Shown here: in pieces, positions 1 to 10,852 of the stretch
Layout of the letters: every line of letters starts with the position of its first letter
How positions within the stretch are numbered: position 1 is the first letter of the stretch
NCBI GenBank assembly: GCA_023974075.1
Contig: CM043793.1
Location: 6,853,628-6,917,627, forward strand
DNA length: 64,000 nucleotides
Direction of reading: 5' to 3'
Origin: Chaenocephalus aceratus
Lineage: Eukaryota > Chordata > Actinopteri > Perciformes > Channichthyidae
Notes under the pieces: model-generated
The model's input: only the letters and a program-made list of their open reading frames with translations
Told to the model about the DNA's origin: nothing
Database searches by the model: none
Position numbers and translations under genes: made by a program

Positions 1-1
1 G

Positions 2-232
2 AGTCCGGCGGAGAGACACTATGACGTGGGGAACCGGGAGCTTCTAGCAGTCAAGTTGGCGTTGGAGGAGTGGCGACACTGGCTTGAGGGGACAGAACAA
101 CCATTTCAGGTTTGGACTGACCATAAGAACCTGGATTATATCAGGTCGGCAAAAAGACTTAATTCCCGGCAAGCCAGGTGGTCATTATTTTTCACCCGGT
201 TACATTTTTTCCTCTCCTACCAAGAGGGTTAA
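2..232 (+). pseudogene. Ty3/gypsy pol: RNase H end (fragment)
   Basis: Open from the left edge and clearly continuing to the left. The translation has the [10 protein letters not shown] and LNSRQARW motifs typical of the C-terminal half of gypsy RNase H, which degrades the RNA strand during reverse transcription. It stops at 230-232, just where the connection to integrase is expected, and the integrase continues in another frame. So at least one frameshift or small deletion separates RNase H from integrase. The family is clear; the element is inactive. Confidence 0.85.
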
Positions 233-1727
233 GACCGCTTTGGTGGACCAACCCGGTCCTATTTCTTGTCCTCTCAGCCGGTTGTTTGTGCCTCAAGTTT
301 TGAGGGCTGAGGTGCTTCAGTGGGCTCAGAGCTCCAGACTTTCCTGCCACCTTGGGATACAACGTACCCAAGGTATGGTCCTGCAACGGTTCTGGTGGGC
401 CACGCTGGAGGCTGACACCCGGGAGTTTGTGAACGCCTGTCCTGTGTGCAATCGGCACAAACCCTCTCACCAAGCGCCTGCTGGCCTCCTTCATCCATTA
501 CCAGTCCCACGTCGCCCTTGGTCACATATTTCTTTGGACTTTGTGACTGGTCTACCACCGTCCCACGGACATACTGCCATCTTGACGGTGGTAGATCGGT
601 TTAGTAAATTGGTTCATTTCATACCCCTGCCTAAGATCCCGTCAGCTAAGGAGACGGCGGAACTTATTCTTCTCCACGTTTTTCGTCTCCACGGACTGGC
701 GACTGTTGTGGTTTCCGACCGGGGGCCCCAGTTCACCTCTGTGTTTTGGAGGGAATTTTGTGAACTGATCGGGGCGACGGTCAGTCTCACCTCCGGTTTC
801 CACCCACAGGCCAATGGCCAGACTGAACTGAAGAATCAGGAGATGGAGACCACTCTCCGCTGCATGGTGTCCGGTCATCCAACGGCCTGGTCAAAACAAC
901 TCCTGTGGGTGGAGTATGCCCACAACACCCTCATCAGTTCTGCCACTGGTTTTTCCCCTTTCCGGTGTGCCTACGGTTTTCAACCCCCATTGTTCTCTGC
1001 ATTATAGAGGGAGGTTACCTGTCCGTCTGTCCAGGCTTTCATCAGACGTTGTCGGAGGACTTGGAGGCAGGCCCGAACAACCCTGCTTCAGTCTGCTAAC
1101 CGGTACGCCACATCAGCAAACCGCCGACGCACCAAAGCACCTGTGTACCAGGTAGGCCAGAGGGTGTGGCTTTCCACTCAGAACATTCCCCTTCGGGTGG
1201 AGTCTAAGAAGTTAGCGCCCAGGTTTATTGGACCCTTCGAGATTGTCAAGGTCATTAACCCTGCAGCAGTTCGACTGAGTTTGCCCCGGAACATGAAGAT
1301 CCATCCCACCTTCCACGTCTCTAGGATTAAACCTGTCCGGGAGAGTCCTATGATCCCCGCCGCCCCTCCACCACCACCCCCAAGGATGATCAATGGGGGT
1401 CCTACTTACACCCTTCGTCGCCTGCTCCGTTCCCGTCGCAGAGGAAGAGGGGTGCAATATTTGGTGGACTGGGAGGGCTATGGTATTGAGGAGAGGCAGT
1501 GGGTTCCTGCTCGTCACATCCTAAACCCACAACTCATCCGAGACTTCCACCTGCGATACCCGGAGCAGCCTTCTAGGACCCACGCTCAACCAGGCGTTAA
1601 GCCAGCGGGTACTCGTCCGCCACAGACCAGGGGCTTCGTCGAGGAGGAGGGTGATGCGTCATCGGTCGAGGAGGACGAGGATTTCCAGGAGAGGGAGGCC
1701 GAGAGAGCATCTTCAGATGAGTACTAA
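228..1727 (+). pseudogene. Ty3/gypsy integrase with C-terminal chromodomain, one in-frame stop
   Basis: One continuous frame interrupted by a single TAG at 1005-1007. Visible in order: the H2C2 zinc-binding region (LSCHLG near 343, then [10 protein letters not shown]), the integrase core with SLDFVTG and VSDRGPQF, and NGQTE with exactly 35 residues between the second Asp and the Glu (a D,D-35-E triad). A GPY/F-type segment follows ([13 protein letters not shown] near 1215) and then a chromodomain ([18 protein letters not shown] near 1459). The chromodomain places it among chromoviruses. In this family the integrase inserts the cDNA and the chromodomain biases the target. Frame is kept past the TAG, so that stop is probably one recent change. 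The RNase H frame upstream is also broken. Confidence 0.9.
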
Positions 1728-1853
1728 CCCTCCCCATACCCCCACCTCCCACCCTGTGTCTGTAGGTCTTTGTTTATTTATTTTTTTGTTTCAGTTTTGG
1801 AGTAAGTTGTTATTTTTCACAGACTTTTCTTACACGTCAGGAGCCGTCCATTT

Positions 1854-1870
1854 AAGGGGGGGGGGGGGGG
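1854..1870 (+). other. Polypurine tract of gypsy element
   Basis: An AA followed by a 15-base G run lies three bases before the LTR start. It is the expected plus-strand primer site next to a 3' LTR. Confidence 0.75.
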
Positions 1871-1873
1871 TTC

Positions 1874-2338
1874 TGTCACAGTCTGCTCCCTCACTCACCT
1901 ATTTTCTGCATTAGCATTCCTTAGTCACCTGGTAGTCACACCCTGTTTCTCTCTCACACTCTGTTGCACCCATCAGCTCCATTAGTATATAGGCCCACTT
2001 CACTCTCACCTCAGTGCCAAATTGTACTTCGCAGCATGCCAGTCTTTCCCACATTACCTTCCAGATTGCTCTCCCGGTTTCGACCTTGTCTGCCCCTGAC
2101 CAGCCTGCCTCGCCTGTTTCCTGACCATGCCTGTCCCTGGATTATTCTGCCTTGTCTGCTCCCTAACGCTGCGTCTCCCGTCTTGCTTACTCCTGGAAAC
2201 CTCGCCTGTCCCCGACCAGCTCTTTGCCTACTGTCTGCCAGTTTGTCCCCGACCAGCCCTTTGCCTATAATAAAGCTGGTTACCAACTATCCATGGTTTC
2301 CCGTGTGTTGCATTTTGGTTCGCAGCTCGTTTGTGACA
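1874..2338 (+). repeat. 3' LTR of the chromodomain gypsy element (465 bp)
   Basis: Starts TGTCACA directly after the polypurine tract and ends TGTGACA, giving a perfect 7-bp terminal inverted repeat with TG...CA ends. A TATATAGG box lies near 1986 and an AATAAA signal at 2269-2274. The strong C/T bias on the plus strand is usual for fish gypsy LTRs. The partner 5' LTR would lie left of the window. No target duplication can be tested. Confidence 0.82.
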
Positions 2339-2510
2339 TTTGGTGGCTGTTGCTGCTAGAAAAACTCAAACTGAGAGTGTAACAGACAATGTGCCACCAA
2401 ACAAGGAGCTAAAAGACGCTGAAAAACCTGCAGAATTGGTGAGAAGATTTTATTCTTTGGAGGCATGATCTGTTTTCCTGTTTTATTTTCAAAAGGTGTT
2501 GCTCTGTATT

Positions 2511-2821
2511 TGTCACATCTGTTTTAACTTCCTGTGTTTTAGTTTTCCCGCCTCTGGTGATTGCTGGCCCCACCCTGATGCTCCCCACCTGCGTGTAATC
2601 ACCCTGCTGCCTTTATGTCCTAACCTACCCTCCTTCGCTGTATCTTGTCACGTGATTAGTCCTGTCTGTGTATATTACTTTCTGTCCCATTGTTTCTCTG
2701 TCAGTTCGTTGTCAATGTTTCCTGTCGACATTATTCCATATGTGGTCAGTCTCTCTTTATCTGTCACTGGTTGATTCCTGTTGCTGCCCTTGTTCCTGTT
2801 GCCATCACGGTTTGTGTGACA
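2511..2821 (+). repeat. Probable solo LTR (311 bp)
   Basis: Begins TGTCACA and ends TGTGACA, the same 7-bp inverted ends as the gypsy LTR upstream, with the same C/T-rich composition and a TATATTA box near 2672. No internal retroelement sequence adjoins it. No clear 5-bp target duplication was found, so the boundary call rests on the ends and composition only. Confidence 0.55.
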
Positions 2822-4222
2822 CTTTGATGAAAAGCATTTCCAATCAAACCCTCTAAAACGTCTATATTCAGCCCCTTCTCACTCTCAAGTTGTTGAATAC
2901 AGCAGCATTGCGTCAAACTATGATGCTCCATGTTGTTGTGGGAAGGAAGGTGATAAAGTCAGGATAGTATAAAGTGCAGGAAGTATGCACATTGTGTGGG
3001 ATTCATTGGTTAAATACACATGACTGTCACTCAGGAGAGAAGTGTTCCTTGTGAACAAAAACTGACCTTTTAGGTAATTTAAACGATGTAGCCTCCTATG
3101 TAAGTTTAGCAATAAGCATATCAAACTCACATAATGTATGTAACTTGTTACCTAATTTAAGCAATACTACAAAGTAACAACGTAACAAACTTGCCTGTTT
3201 AACTCAAACCACAAACTTTTAATAAACCTTACCAATTAGTTGCGTTGACCAAACCTAACCAAGCTGTTTCCTGCTCAGCTTGTATTAAAAGCAATATTTA
3301 TTGATTTCATCTATCAGTGTCTTATGTGAACGTTTTGCCTAGTAGATCTCAGATAAAGAATTCTGACTACCATTTTTCAATAATGCTGGCCAGATTCATG
3401 TTTCCTCTTTGGAAATAATGTATCAGTTGTTGCAGGAATTGTATAATGATGGTCAGGTGTTTACAGGACAGAGCTACTATTTATCTTTGTTATAGCCACA
3501 TTTACTGTCATTGTCCTTGGTGGACGCAAAGCTACATTTGCAAAATAGGATTGTTTCACACGTGGGCTTGGTGCCCGCAGCTTTCATAAGTGGTTCAACA
3601 GGGGTTCATGGCCAAAAGACAGGACAAGAGAAGATAAACAATGGTCCACGTCTCGTAGAAAATAGACTTTAACAAAAACAGGACTTTTGGTTGGTTGGTT
3701 AAGCAACACAATGGGCAAATATGTAAGCGCAACACTGGGCGGGGTGCAAACAGCTTTTGTAAGAGTTTTTTTTCAGTAGAGTGATGCTAGAGTAGGCCCA
3801 GCCAAACCCAACCTAGCTGTAATTGATGGTGCTACTCTGCTTGCTGTAGTCTTTCTAAATTCAGGGGAGGTTAGTTCGAGATAAGGATTATTTTTGACTC
3901 TAGAGTATGAACTCTGTCACGTCCACAAATGCTTTCAGAAGATCCCAGGAGATTCCAGAGTTTTTAGAGCATGCAAGAAAAAGAAAAATGACTACAAACA
4001 CCTAATGGTGGTGCTTTGATTTAGTGCCGGTTGGCTTATAGTGTATGCTCATTTATTTCATTATTTAGTTTGATCAAACTATTGCTTAAATCTTATCACT
4101 GGAATCTCAAATAATATAAAGAAAATAAACACGTCTTCAATCAGTATGATATGATTTATTTAGGAATTGGTGGTTGTGCTGAATTATTTAGCTATGTTTA
4201 AGTCACAAGTGCACACAACGCT
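2822..4222. other. No gene seen
   Basis: AT-rich sequence with only short chance open frames. No domain, tRNA or terminal inverted repeat was recognised. It may be old decayed repeat or simple intergenic DNA. Confidence 0.5.
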
Positions 4223-4230
4223 GCCAGGCT

Positions 4231-5115
4231 GTGGAGGCACAGAAGGACCAGGAGCTCTGCCCTTTTGTTTTAAAGAGGGCAGATGTGTGCAAATCCTTTA
4301 AAAGGGTTAACCCACACAAGGCTCCTGGACCTGATGGCATCCCTGGCCGTGTTCTTAGGGTGTTTGCAGTTAAGCTGGCAGAGGTGTTCACAGACATCTT
4401 CAACAGGTCCCTGCTGCAGTCTGTAGTCCCCACATGCTTTAAACACTCCACCATCGTTCCTGTCTCCAAAAAAACTAAAATCACCAGCCTCAACGACTAC
4501 CGCCCAGTAGCACTCACCTCCATCATTATGAAGTGCTTTGAGCGGTTAGTCAAAACCTTCATAACCTCCTCCCTCCCTGACTCTCTGGACCCCCTGCAGT
4601 TTGCCTACAGAGCAGGTCCACAGACGACGCCATAGCACTCACCATCCACACTGCCCTCTCACACCTCGACCAGAGGAACACTTATGTGAGAATGCTGTTC
4701 ATTGATTACAGTTCAGCATTCAATACCATTGTGCCCTCCAAGCTGGTCATCAAGCTCAGAGACCTCGGGCTCAACAGCGCCCTCTGTAACTGGATCCTGA
4801 ACTTCCTGACGGGCAGACCCCAGGCAGTGCGGGTGGGAAACATCACATCCTCCACCCTGATCCTCAACACCGGAGCCCCCTCTACTCCCTGTTCACACAC
4901 GACTGCGTGGCCACACACCGCTCCAACACCATCGTGAAGTTTGCTGACGACACGTCCGTCATCAGCCAGATCACCGACGGTGATGAGACGGCGTACAGAG
5001 AGGAGGTCGAAAACCTGACATCTTGTTGCCAGGATAACAACCTCCATCTCAACGTCAGCAAAACCAAGGAGCTGATTGTGGATTACAGGAAGCAGCAGAG
5101 AGAGGGACACGCCCC
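4231..5115 (+). pseudogene. Rex1/CR1-like LINE reverse transcriptase fragment
   Basis: The translation shows [60 protein letters not shown] and [10 protein letters not shown], which are RT blocks of jockey-superfamily non-LTR elements. FADD is the catalytic motif. It is broken: the frame changes near 4620-4685. The block after NTGAP is deleted near 4880, losing the usual QGCVLSPL segment. The third frame starts near 4907. The match ends near 5115 without the C-terminal part. Rex1/Babar is the likeliest group by motif wording; other CR1/L2 relatives remain possible. Confidence 0.8.
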
Positions 5116-5129
5116 ATCACCATCAATGC

Positions 5130-5402
5130 CCTGCATACTCCCTCACCGAAAGCGTTTTAGACGACGGGGAAAGCGTGGTGGTGCGCTTGTCCATCAAAAA
5201 GCATACCTGATGGCTTCTTCTGGGAATTATCCACGCATCAGATGTCATGGCCCTCCCGCTGCACGCCATCTGAGGGTTCGGTGGATTCGCCCTGTCTTTC
5301 CGGAGTTGTGGCCTCTGCTGGGCCCGCTGGCAGCTCCTCCTGCCCGACTGACTGCTCCCGGCCTGCGCGTCGTTCAACACGCATATCTTCGTCCACTAAG
5401 AC
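5130..5402 (+). pseudogene. L2-like LINE, possible 5' segment before the endonuclease
   Basis: GC-richer than its left neighbour and continuous, across the hAT insertion at 5403-6640, with endonuclease sequence at 6641. The 8-bp target duplication of that hAT joins the two pieces. No conserved domain is seen here, so assignment to the LINE depends on that continuity. Confidence 0.45.
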
Positions 5403-6640
5403 CAGGGCCGCCTTAATGCACGGGCTGACCTGGGTTGAAGCCCAGGGGCCTACGGAGATCGGGGGCCTATCATGAGCCAATAAAAAAATAATTAAAAAAA
5501 TAATAATTTAAATATTTTTATTTTTTTCGGGTGTTAAAAAAAAAATTAAATAAACAAAGTCTTGGCTTTCAGAATATGAAACTTTTATTTCCAAAATCAC
5601 ACGATAAATACATTTTTGAAGCTTGTAAAGGGAAGATGACAGCTCTCACTCGCCACCCTGCACTTCCACAGCGCCGCCCCCCCTCCCGGCTGAAATTATG
5701 AATGTAAGGTGTATAGTAATCATAGATAACACGGCAGGGTCAGTTACAGTTTGTTTTCATCTGATTTCAAATAAACAAAGTCTTGGCTTTCAGAATATTA
5801 AACTTGTTTCAGCAAATTCAGATGATAAATACAACTTTGAAGCTTGTAACGGCATAATTACAAGCGGAGAACGGAGTAACTTGACGTCACAGCAGGCACA
5901 ACAACAGCCAGTGTTTCTCGTGAGTGTTTTCCCCGGGAAACAAACACAATACACACAAACGCAAAATTACACAAACACACACACACACACTCGCAAGCTT
6001 CCCCTAGACCAGTAATCCAAACGCAAATATCTTCCCTCCGTACTATTTTGATCATTTGCTCCGCTAATCAATCAGATCGATGGATCAGAATGAGAATATG
6101 TTTCACATGTGACTTATTCAAATTGCGAGTGATTGAGTGACAGATGAAGGTTGTTTAGGAGAAAATGTCGGAGAAGGAAAAGTTTGAGAGTGGCGCTCGG
6201 AAAAGGAAATTGTTGAGGGAAAAGGAGTTTCGAGACAAGCAGCTATTACACAAAATACCGAAGCTTACAGGTTATTTTAAACCTGTAGGCCAGGATGAGG
6301 AGGAAGGACAGATGAGTTCTGTACCGAGCGGCAGCGGTGCCTCGGAGCCAAGTAGGCCGTCTGGTTCTGATAGCGATGGAGTAGCTGGAGAGGAAGAACA
6401 GACAGGAGGGACATTATCCGTTGGAGGAGATGGGAGGACGACGAGGACTTGCTACGTGGAGGGGAGCCAATGGCAACCGGACAGATACACGAGGGAGGCC
6501 CGATACGTCACTCATCTGGAGGAGAGGACCAGGCGCGCGTAGAGCAGAGTGGAGAAATGCGATCACAGAGCCTGCCGAGGAAATGACTTTGATTTGTTGT
6601 TTAAATAGGGGGCCTACAAAACCAGGTTAAGGCGGGCTTG
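5403..6640 (+). mobile_element. Internally deleted hAT element, copy A
   Basis: Starts CAGGGCCGCCTTAATGC and ends, read inward on the other strand, CAAGCCCGCCTTAACC: imperfect terminal inverted repeats of hAT type. Flanks are ACTAAGAC (5395-5402) and GCTAAGAC (6641-6648), an 8-bp duplication with one difference, as hAT transposition makes. It keeps only the first coding exon of a transposase. Copy B at 37305-38548 has the same structure, so both descend from one deleted ancestor moved in trans. It interrupts the L2-like LINE. Confidence 0.85.
6165..6542 (+). pseudogene. N-terminal exon of hAT transposase (copy A)
   Basis: A 125-codon frame beginning MSEKEKFESGARKRKL, followed by LLHKIPKLTGYFKP, the basic N-terminus plus short hydrophobic patch seen at the start of ZMYM1-like hAT transposases. 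The rest, about 100 residues, is acidic, Ser/Gly-rich and probably disordered. No catalytic domain follows because the element is internally deleted. It cannot make a working transposase. Confidence 0.6.
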
Positions 6641-6941
6641 GCTAAGACGCACTACACCTTCAGCCAGCCCGGAGAGAAAACTTTGCATGGCCTTGCTAAA
6701 CGATAGGTCAATAGCAAACAAGACGTTCCTGTTAAATGACTTATTAACCTTGCGTGATCTGGATTTGATGTTCCTGACGGAGACCTGGGTCCACGCTGGC
6801 GAGTATATACCGTTTTCTGAACTTTTTCCTCCCGGCTGTACTTTCTTCAGCTCCCCACGTGCCACCGGCCGTGGTGGGGGCATAGAATCAGTGTTTAGAG
6901 CTAGTCTCCAATGCCGATTGCTTCACCCTGTAACTAGCTAT
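6641..6941 (+). pseudogene. L2-like LINE endonuclease, N-terminal part
   Basis: From 6687 the frame reads MALLNDRSIANKTFLLNDLL then LDLMFLTETW, the first blocks of the APE-type endonuclease that nicks target DNA for LINE insertion; the catalytic Glu is in TETW. GRGGGI follows. The reading changes to another LINE at about 6942, where a Rex1-like 3' end was inserted. The endonuclease resumes at 7387. Confidence 0.8.
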
Positions 6942-7386
6942 GCTAGTTGCCTCAACAGAGCAGGCAAAAATAATTGCAGACTCTTCACACCCTGCACACT
7001 TCCCGTTTGCTCTTCCGCCCTCCGGTAGATGCTACAGGTCAATTCAATTAAGAACAAACCGACTGAAAAACAGTTTTTACCCCCGAGCCATACGAGAACT
7101 GAACACCGTCAAACGCTGAACTGAACAGTTACAACTTCCAACTGTACTACTTTTTAATAGTTGTATTAACTTATTAACTGATCGACATCAGAGATGCAAA
7201 ATATCATCCCTGTGTTTTTTTATATTGTAAACTGTATTTAAATAATGTGCGGGCATGTATGCATGTTGGTATGGATGTGTGAGCATATGTTTATATAGAT
7301 ATATATTTATTCGTTTTATGTGGAAATGCACTGTGAGGATTGCTTTTTACATTTCGTTGTACCTGGTGCGATGACAATAAAGGAAT
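6942..7386 (+). mobile_element. Rex1-like LINE 3' end (5'-truncated insertion)
   Basis: Begins with C-terminal residues (NRAGK, then a Ser/Arg-rich stretch), then an AT-rich 3' UTR, and ends with ACATTTCGTTGTACCTGG, GATGACAATAAAGGAATTA and an AT-rich tail. This ending is characteristic of Rex1-type fish LINEs. The host endonuclease is interrupted before and continues after it. Exact left border and target duplication were not resolved. Confidence 0.7.
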
Positions 7387-9252
7387 TATATTATTGCTTT
7401 GATTTGCAGCTTTTTGAACTGAACTCGGCCTCGCCTGTGCTCTGCACAGTCGTGTATCGTCCGCCAAAGTGCAATAAGGATTTCATTACTGACTTCTCTG
7501 ACTTTCTGTCCGGGATCATGGTGAAATATGATCGTGTTTTGATTTGTGGAGACTTTAATGTCCATGTGTGCTGCGAGTCCAAACCTCTGGTTAGGGACTT
7601 TTTAAATCTCCTCGATTCTTTCGGTCTCGTTCAGTCCGTGGCTGGCCCAACACACGATAAAGGACACACCTTAGATTTAGTATTATCGTTTGGACTGTCT
7701 GTCTGATGAAATCTGTGCAGCAACGTGTATGTCAGACCATTTACCGGTTCTGTTTACAACCTCAATCCCTTCCGCAGGAGTCGAATCACGTGACCCTGCG
7801 CGTTGTCTGCGTTCAATAACCCCTTGACTGCCTCACAGTTTTCAGATGTTTTTAATGCTTCTCCGATCTGTAAATTAGAGGTGAACTGTGCTCTTAGTGC
7901 GGACGAGCTTATCTCCATGTTTGACTCGACATGTACACTAATACTGGATTCCGTCGCTCTTTTTACGCTTAGACGCACCAAAGTTCTCTCAGAGCCGTGG
8001 CTCAATGACTGTACTCGTGCTCTCAGACGCGCTTGCAGGCGTGCAGTGAGAAAATGGAAAAAGGATAAACTCCATGTCTCCTTAGAAATCCTTCGTGCTT
8101 GCCTTTCCGACTAGCCAGACGGCAGTCAAAGCAGCCAAAACAGAGCACATTTCTCTGTTAATTTCCAAAAACAGCCATAAACCTCAGGTTCTTTTTAATG
8201 TCCTCAATTCGATCATTAATCCCTGTGATGCTTCTCCAATTGTGCCATCGATTACTCTCTGTGATACATTTCTTACATTTGTTATCGAAAAAGTATCTGC
8301 TCTTAGGCTAGCCCACACTAGTGCTACCCCAGATTCCGCTCCTTTTCTGTGCCCTGCTGTCTTCGACCACTTTGAGCCTGTATCCCTCTCTTCTCTCTCG
8401 GATGTAGTTAAGCACCTGCGGCCGACAAACTGCACCTCAGACAGCATTTCCTCTCGCCTTCTCAGAGATGTTTTCGAATCAGTTGGAGCAAGTGTTTTAT
8501 TGCTTGTAAACACCTCTCTTTGCTCAGGATGTGTCCCAGCTGCCTTCAAACATGCCGTTTCCATTCTCGCAAATTTTAGGCCCATCTCCCAGCTACCTTT
8601 TTTATCTAAAGCCCTGGAGCGAGTAGTCTATATCCAGCTACAGTCATTCTTAACCACGCATGGTATCCATGAAAACTGTCAGTCTGGCTTCAAACCTATG
8701 CACAGCACTGAAACAGCCCTTTTAAGAGTTTTTAATGATCTGCTCCTAGCCGCCGACTCAGGTAGCCTGCCTTTGACACTGTGGACCATAGCATCCTGTT
8801 GTCACGGCTTGAACAGTCCGCAGGCATCACAGGCTCTGCCCTTGCATGGTTCAGGTCCTACCTGACAGACCGTAGCTTCTCAGTGCAGCTAGGTCCTTTC
8901 TCCTCTGCCAAAGCCCCTCTTATCTGTGGGGTTCCCCAAGGCTCGATCCTGGGCCCCATCCTTTTTCTATTGTACATACTGCCCCTAGGTTAAATTCTTA
9001 CAAAACACAATATCCCCTTCCATTGTTACGCTGATGATGTACAGATCTATCTGCCTCTCTTAACAGAGATCAAATCCTGGCTGAGTGAAAACTTCCTCAA
9101 CCTCAACGAGAGCAAGACCGAGGTCATCTTTTTTGGACCCCGACCTCCAGCCTCCCCGGTTGATATTCTGGGCTCCCAAAATAAAAACATCCTCTCCTCT
9201 GTCACGAACCTTGGAGTGACCTTTAATAGCGCTTTTAAATTTGATAAGCAGG
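7387..9252 (+). pseudogene. L2-like LINE: endonuclease C-terminus and reverse transcriptase
   Basis: The frame at 7402 reads LQLFELNSASPVLCTVVYRP, VLICGDFNVH (the endonuclease GDFN motif) and PTHDKGHTLDLVLSFG. A linker follows (LNDCTRALRRACRRAVRKW near 8008), then RT blocks: LRPTNCTSDSISSRLLRDV, ANFRPISQLPFLSKALERVV, HSTETALLRV, then in another frame [20 protein letters not shown] and [13 protein letters not shown]. The YADD region near 9028 is already degraded. Several frameshifts and stops are present (near 7706, 8114, 8785, 8993). The 3' part continues at 14549, beyond the inserted 5.3-kb hAT. Confidence 0.87.
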
Positions 9253-9383
9253 CATGGCCGTTTCTTCCTATAGGCGGACTATGCGGCTGCATAGTGCCCC
9301 GGCGGCCACTAGGGGGCCCCCGAGCTGAAAGTTCAGATTCAGCCGTGGCACGTCAGTAGAGTAGCGAGCGTAATGGGATAATC

Positions 9384-9467
9384 ATGGCTTCAAAACGGAC
9401 ATATCCCTATGGTTCAGAAAAAAGAAGAAAGCTGAAGAAGAAAAACGCTCACATGATGAGAATAAGG
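9384..9467 (+). pseudogene. hAT transposase exon 1
   Basis: The start reads MASKRTYPYGSEKRRK, matching the usual MAKRTYPSGAEKRKK-like beginning of this transposase group. The exon ends at a good splice donor (G|GTAAGG at 9468). After the A/G-rich run the expected frame is shifted by one base, so the exon is broken. Its phase fits exon 2 at 10563 if the shift is ignored. Confidence 0.6.
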
Positions 9468-9767
9468 GTAAGGCATTTGTTCATGGTGTAAATGCACTTG
9501 TGGGGTGGAGGGAGTAGCTATAATGTTAACCAATGTTTGAGCAAGTTTGCTACTTTTGAGCAAGTCATGCTAGCTCCGCTAGCTCCGTTAGCCTCAGCTT
9601 AATTGATAAGAGCTAGTTGGCTAGGATTGTTTGTACTTTGTATGCGGATAAACCCACTTTAATACAGTGTTTGCTTTACGAAAAGGCTAAAATAAAATTG
9701 TCATGCAAAATGGACTGCGCTATGGGAGTGAATGACTGAAGTGACACCTGCTGTGTTGGAGTATAGC

Positions 9768-10046
9768 AGGCTAAGTCAAAATCACTCTGTTTTTCCAGAG
9801 AGGAAAACTCATCTCTTTCGACTCCACTTCGAGCAATAAAATTGCTAACAAAGCACTTATATACTAATAAAGGACTGGCTTATCTAAAGCCAGTTGAGTA
9901 GCACTTGAAATGTTTTAGCTCTATGAAACCTGATGTACTTATATGATTCTGTTTTCTTCAAGTTTGTATCTTCTTGGTCGAATGCACTTATTGTAAGTTG
10001 CTTTGAATAAAAGCGTCAGCTAAATGCAATGTAATGTAATGTAATG
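9768..10046 (+). mobile_element. L2-like LINE 3' end with (TAATG)n tail
   Basis: Opens with a C-terminal coding remnant (PERKTHLF-like in one frame), followed by a short 3' UTR and the hallmark TGTAAGTTGCTTTGAATAAA, then GCGTCAGCTAAATG, ending in repeated TAATG. It is 5'-truncated as usual for LINE insertions. An inverted relative lies at 28881-29170. Confidence 0.75.
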
Positions 10047-10134
10047 GAAAGTTAATAGGATTCAAGAGGTATCTGTGCGTTTATTTTTCAAAAAGCTAAT
10101 AAAGAAATCAATATAATATGTATCTATTGTTGGG

Positions 10135-10256
10135 AGTCAGAGCTGGTTGATGTCGCCAGGGAAAAGAAAGTTTGGGGCTCTCTGCTGGAACTGCTACCCC
10201 CGCGACCCGACCACGGATAAGCGGGAGAAGATGGATGGATGGATGGATGGATGTTG
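10135..10256 (+). mobile_element. LINE (RTE/Rex3-like) 3' tail with (GATG)n
   Basis: A short coding remnant (ELLPPRDP-like) runs into CGGATAAGCGGGAGAAGATGG and a GGAT/GATG microsatellite. Such endings are common on RTE-type LINE or derived SINE copies in fish. The class is tentative. Confidence 0.5.
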
Positions 10257-10562
10257 GGGTTAAATTATGGAACAAAGCCAATGTACATTTAAAAATGTAC
10301 CTTTTTTTTAGGTTTTCAATACATTGTTTGTATTGCTTTTTTGGGGGATACAAATGTGAATAATGTAATTGTTTTGTTTTCGATTTAATTATAAGAATAT
10401 AGGATATTCATATATACGCTTTTGCCAAAGCCTTTTCAGTCACTAATTACTGTTGTATAAGTTTACATTGTGATATGTTTATGATTAATGTTTGTATGAT
10501 GACTGTTTAAAAATAAACTAAATAAAGTGTGCTTGCTAATTGAAGGAGTTTTGTCTTTGCAG

Positions 10563-10852
10563 GTACAATTCTCAAGTACTTTGTGCAAGCAGAGCCAGAT
10601 TCAGCAGGTCCATCCTCCTCATCACGTCCTGAGCCACATGCAGGTCCATCCTCCTCATCACCTCCTGAGCCACATGCAGGTCCATCCTCCTCATCCTCCT
10701 CATCACCTCTTGAGCCACATGCAGGTCCATCCTCCTCATCATGTCCTGAGCCACATGCAGGTCCATCCTCCTCATCACCTCCTGAGCCACATGCAGGTCC
10801 ATCCTCCTCATCACCTCCTGAGCCACATGCAGGTCCATCCTCCTCATCACTC
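10563..10852 (+). pseudogene. hAT transposase exon 2 with Ser/Pro repeat
   Basis: Starts after the acceptor at 10562 with TILKYFVQAEPDSAGP, the hydrophobic patch that normally follows the basic N-terminus. It then runs through six copies of a 12-residue unit (PEPHAGPSSSSP-like). The exon is cut at 10852 by an L2 insertion; the TTF zinc finger and N-terminal catalytic core that should follow are absent. Confidence 0.65.
10605..10852 (+). repeat. 36-bp coding minisatellite
   Basis: Six in-frame units of 36 bp built on GAGCCACATGCAGGTCCATC plus TCCTCATCA repeats. One unit is longer by a TCC/TCA expansion. Every unit boundary keeps the frame, which suggests growth while the exon was still coding. 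Confidence 0.85.

Larger units (their letters stand above)
9468..10562 (+). other. Intron 1 of the hAT transposase gene
   Basis: Bounded by GTAAGG at 9468 and TTTTGTCTTTGCAG ending at 10562. It contains two LINE 3' ends, listed separately; the remainder is AT-rich with no coding signal. Confidence 0.6.

Noticed and set aside
10572..10850. Minus-strand frame with MRRMDLHVAQEV-type repeats
   Set aside because: It is the antisense reading of the hAT exon 2 minisatellite.
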